Shown: positions 12,669 through 13,665 of the stretch, piece after piece
How positions within the stretch are numbered: position 1 is the first letter of the stretch
Layout of the letters: every line of letters starts with the position of its first letter
Assembly (NCBI GenBank): GCA_030655735.1
Contig: JAUSPK010000164.1
Span: 1-13,665 of the forward strand
Reading direction: 5' to 3'
DNA from: Syntrophales bacterium
Lineage (GTDB): Bacteria > Desulfobacterota > Syntrophia > Syntrophales > UBA2210
Length of the DNA stretch: 13,665 nt
Position numbers and translations under genes: made by a program
The notes under the pieces: generated by a model
Database searches by the model: none
Seen by the model: the letters and a program-made list of their open reading frames with translations, nothing else
Told to the model about the DNA's origin: nothing

Positions 12669-13373
12669 CTACTTATACATCTGGTATTGAAGATCGGGAG
12701 ACATCTCCTGGCTGTCCGTCGGCTTGATCTCCGTTACTTGAAACAACCTGTCAAAATCGCTCAGCAATTGACCCGCCAGGGCGTCCCTGACCTTTACGGG
12801 ATCGTTAACAATATCCCGGAGGATTTCCTTCATATTCTCCAGAGTGCTGTCTGTGCGATTGTTGATGCGACGTGTGAGGGTGCCGGAAAAGATACTCATT
12901 ACGAACCGTGAGATACCGTTGTTCCCCCGCAGGAAGAGGGTGACTTCTCCTGAGGGCCTGTCCCCGTTCCCATTATATTCAAACATGACGACGCTATTGG
13001 CGGTAAAGAAGGAAGGGATCACCCAGTGATCGAACCTCCCAGTCGCGTAAAAGGTCCTGGCATGGTCGGATTGGGCGACCTGCCGGACGTCGCCGGCAAT
13101 CCCCAATGAACCGGCGACATGGATTCCTGTGGCGGTTTTTGTCACGTTGTAAGATGGCTTGAATTCGTATATCTCCCAGAGCCGCCCCATGAGGCAGGGA
13201 TTGTCGAGGGCCCTGTTCCATAGCTCCATCGTGGTATCGACCTCAAAGGCCTTTTTGGAGGTCACCGTGGGGGTATTGATGACCTCTTCGACGTGGGCCT
13301 CATACGCCTGAACCAGTGGCGCTGCGAGAAAGAGAAGGACGACGATTGTAACTGGCAAGAATCTTTTCACCAT
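12669..13373 (-). CDS. Secreted protein of unknown function
   Basis: A 234-residue protein with a clear signal peptide: MVKRF, then a hydrophobic core, and a cleavage site after VQA (residue 23). The first residue of the mature part is not Cys, so it is not a lipoprotein. GAGGA lies six bases before ATG 13373. The mature part has a central mixed alpha/beta region (ELWNRALDNPCLMGRLWEIY near 50-69, GDVRQVAQSDHARTFYATGRFDH near 94-116, GEVTLFLRGNNGISRFVMSIF near 142-162) and a helical tail. The layout faintly recalls lipid- or polyketide-binding SRPBCC folds, but I do not recognise a family. It is convergent with the GIY-YIG gene and stands alone. Confidence 0.75.
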   Translation of the reverse strand: MVKRFLPVTIVVLLFLAAPLVQAYEAHVEEVINTPTVTSKKAFEVDTTMELWNRALDNPCLMGRLWEIYEFKPSYNVTKTATGIHVAGSLGIAGDVRQVAQSDHARTFYATGRFDHWVIPSFFTANSVVMFEYNGNGDRPSGEVTLFLRGNNGISRFVMSIFSGTLTRRINNRTDSTLENMKEILRDIVNDPVKVRDALAGQLLSDFDRLFQVTEIKPTDSQEMSPDLQYQMYK

Positions 13374-13586
13374 CGGGGTTCCTCAACAGATTGATACGAC
13401 AGGTATAGAGGAATTATCGGCATGGATCAATCTTAAATCCTTGAGATAATATACGAGCTGCCGTTTCAGTAAGGAATTTGCCCCACTCAATAAAGAAAAT
13501 TATTATTGATTTCAACTGCTTATCAACACTCATGACTGTACCGTAAGATTACCCATTATTTATTGCTATACGTAACAAAATGATAG

Positions 13587-13615
13587 TTGACATTATATAG
13601 GTTAATGCTCATTAT
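13587..13615 (+). promoter_or_regulatory. Candidate sigma-70-type promoter for the gene at the right edge
   Basis: A perfect TTGACA (13587-13592) is followed 17 bases later by CATTAT (13610-13615), four of six bases of the consensus -10. The surrounding spacer (13374-13657) is AT-rich and has no gene. The site lies 42 bases before the next start codon. Confidence 0.45.
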
Positions 13616-13657
13616 CTGTCTGTTTTTCCTGTTGGTTTAGGGGAAAAGGAGGCAGAG

Positions 13658-13665
13658 ATGACTAT
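13658..13665 (+). CDS. Start of a gene running off the right edge
   Basis: ATG at 13658 follows a strong AAGGAGG (13646-13652) at a 5-base spacing and a plausible upstream promoter. Only two full codons (Met-Thr) are visible, so the product cannot be assigned. Confidence 0.6.

Noticed and set aside
12606..12911. Forward open frame (101 codons) after the third family 2 repeat
   Set aside because: Mostly opposite the secreted-protein gene, which has a clear signal peptide and ribosome-binding site.

Overview
The window reads as a chromosomal segment of a Gram-negative, probably anaerobic bacterium. The gene set best fits the Desulfobacterota (the former Deltaproteobacteria, for example syntrophic or sulfate-reducing lineages). 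The hints are a selenocysteine-containing SelD, a YedE/TusA/DUF3343 selenium cluster, a diadenylate cyclase fused to YbbR repeats, and small GC-rich hairpin repeats between genes. No rRNA, tRNA or other marker gene is present, so the taxonomic guess is an inference.

Left region (1-4532): a selenium-metabolism locus. A LysR-type regulator, cut by the left edge, is divergent from selD. selD is interrupted by an in-frame TGA at 684-686 that is almost certainly read as selenocysteine, with a small hairpin just downstream as candidate bSECIS. Next come a YedE-type putative selenium transporter, a TusA/SirA-like CPxP protein, a DUF3343 protein with a long C-terminal extension, and a ribokinase-fold protein resembling NAD(P)HX dehydratase. 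The last four genes overlap or nearly abut and look like one operon. The likely theme is uptake of a selenium (or sulfur) species, carriage on protein thiols, and delivery to SelD. The kinase-like member has no obvious place in known selenium chemistry.

Middle region (4696-10429): a cyclopropane-fatty-acid synthase, a convergent RhlE-type DEAD-box helicase, a fused CdaA-CdaR (diadenylate cyclase plus YbbR) gene, and, divergent from it, a stand-alone DHH-DHHA1 phosphoesterase. The last two could make and break c-di-AMP. The helicase sits between two diverged, same-orientation copies of the 3' end of the cyclase gene.

Right region (10430-13665): a repeat-rich spacer, then a hotdog thioesterase, a short-chain dehydrogenase/reductase and a GIY-YIG (UPF0213) protein whose tail is encoded by a repeat. 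These are followed by a convergent secreted protein of unknown function, and the first codons of a further gene at the right edge.

Two families of small MITE-like repeats are scattered between the genes. One has ends reading CGTAAAAAGTC/GACTTTTTACG and CCCTCCC-type hairpins inside. The other has ends reading GTCATTTCGA/TCGAAATGAC. One copy is bracketed by a perfect 13-base direct repeat.
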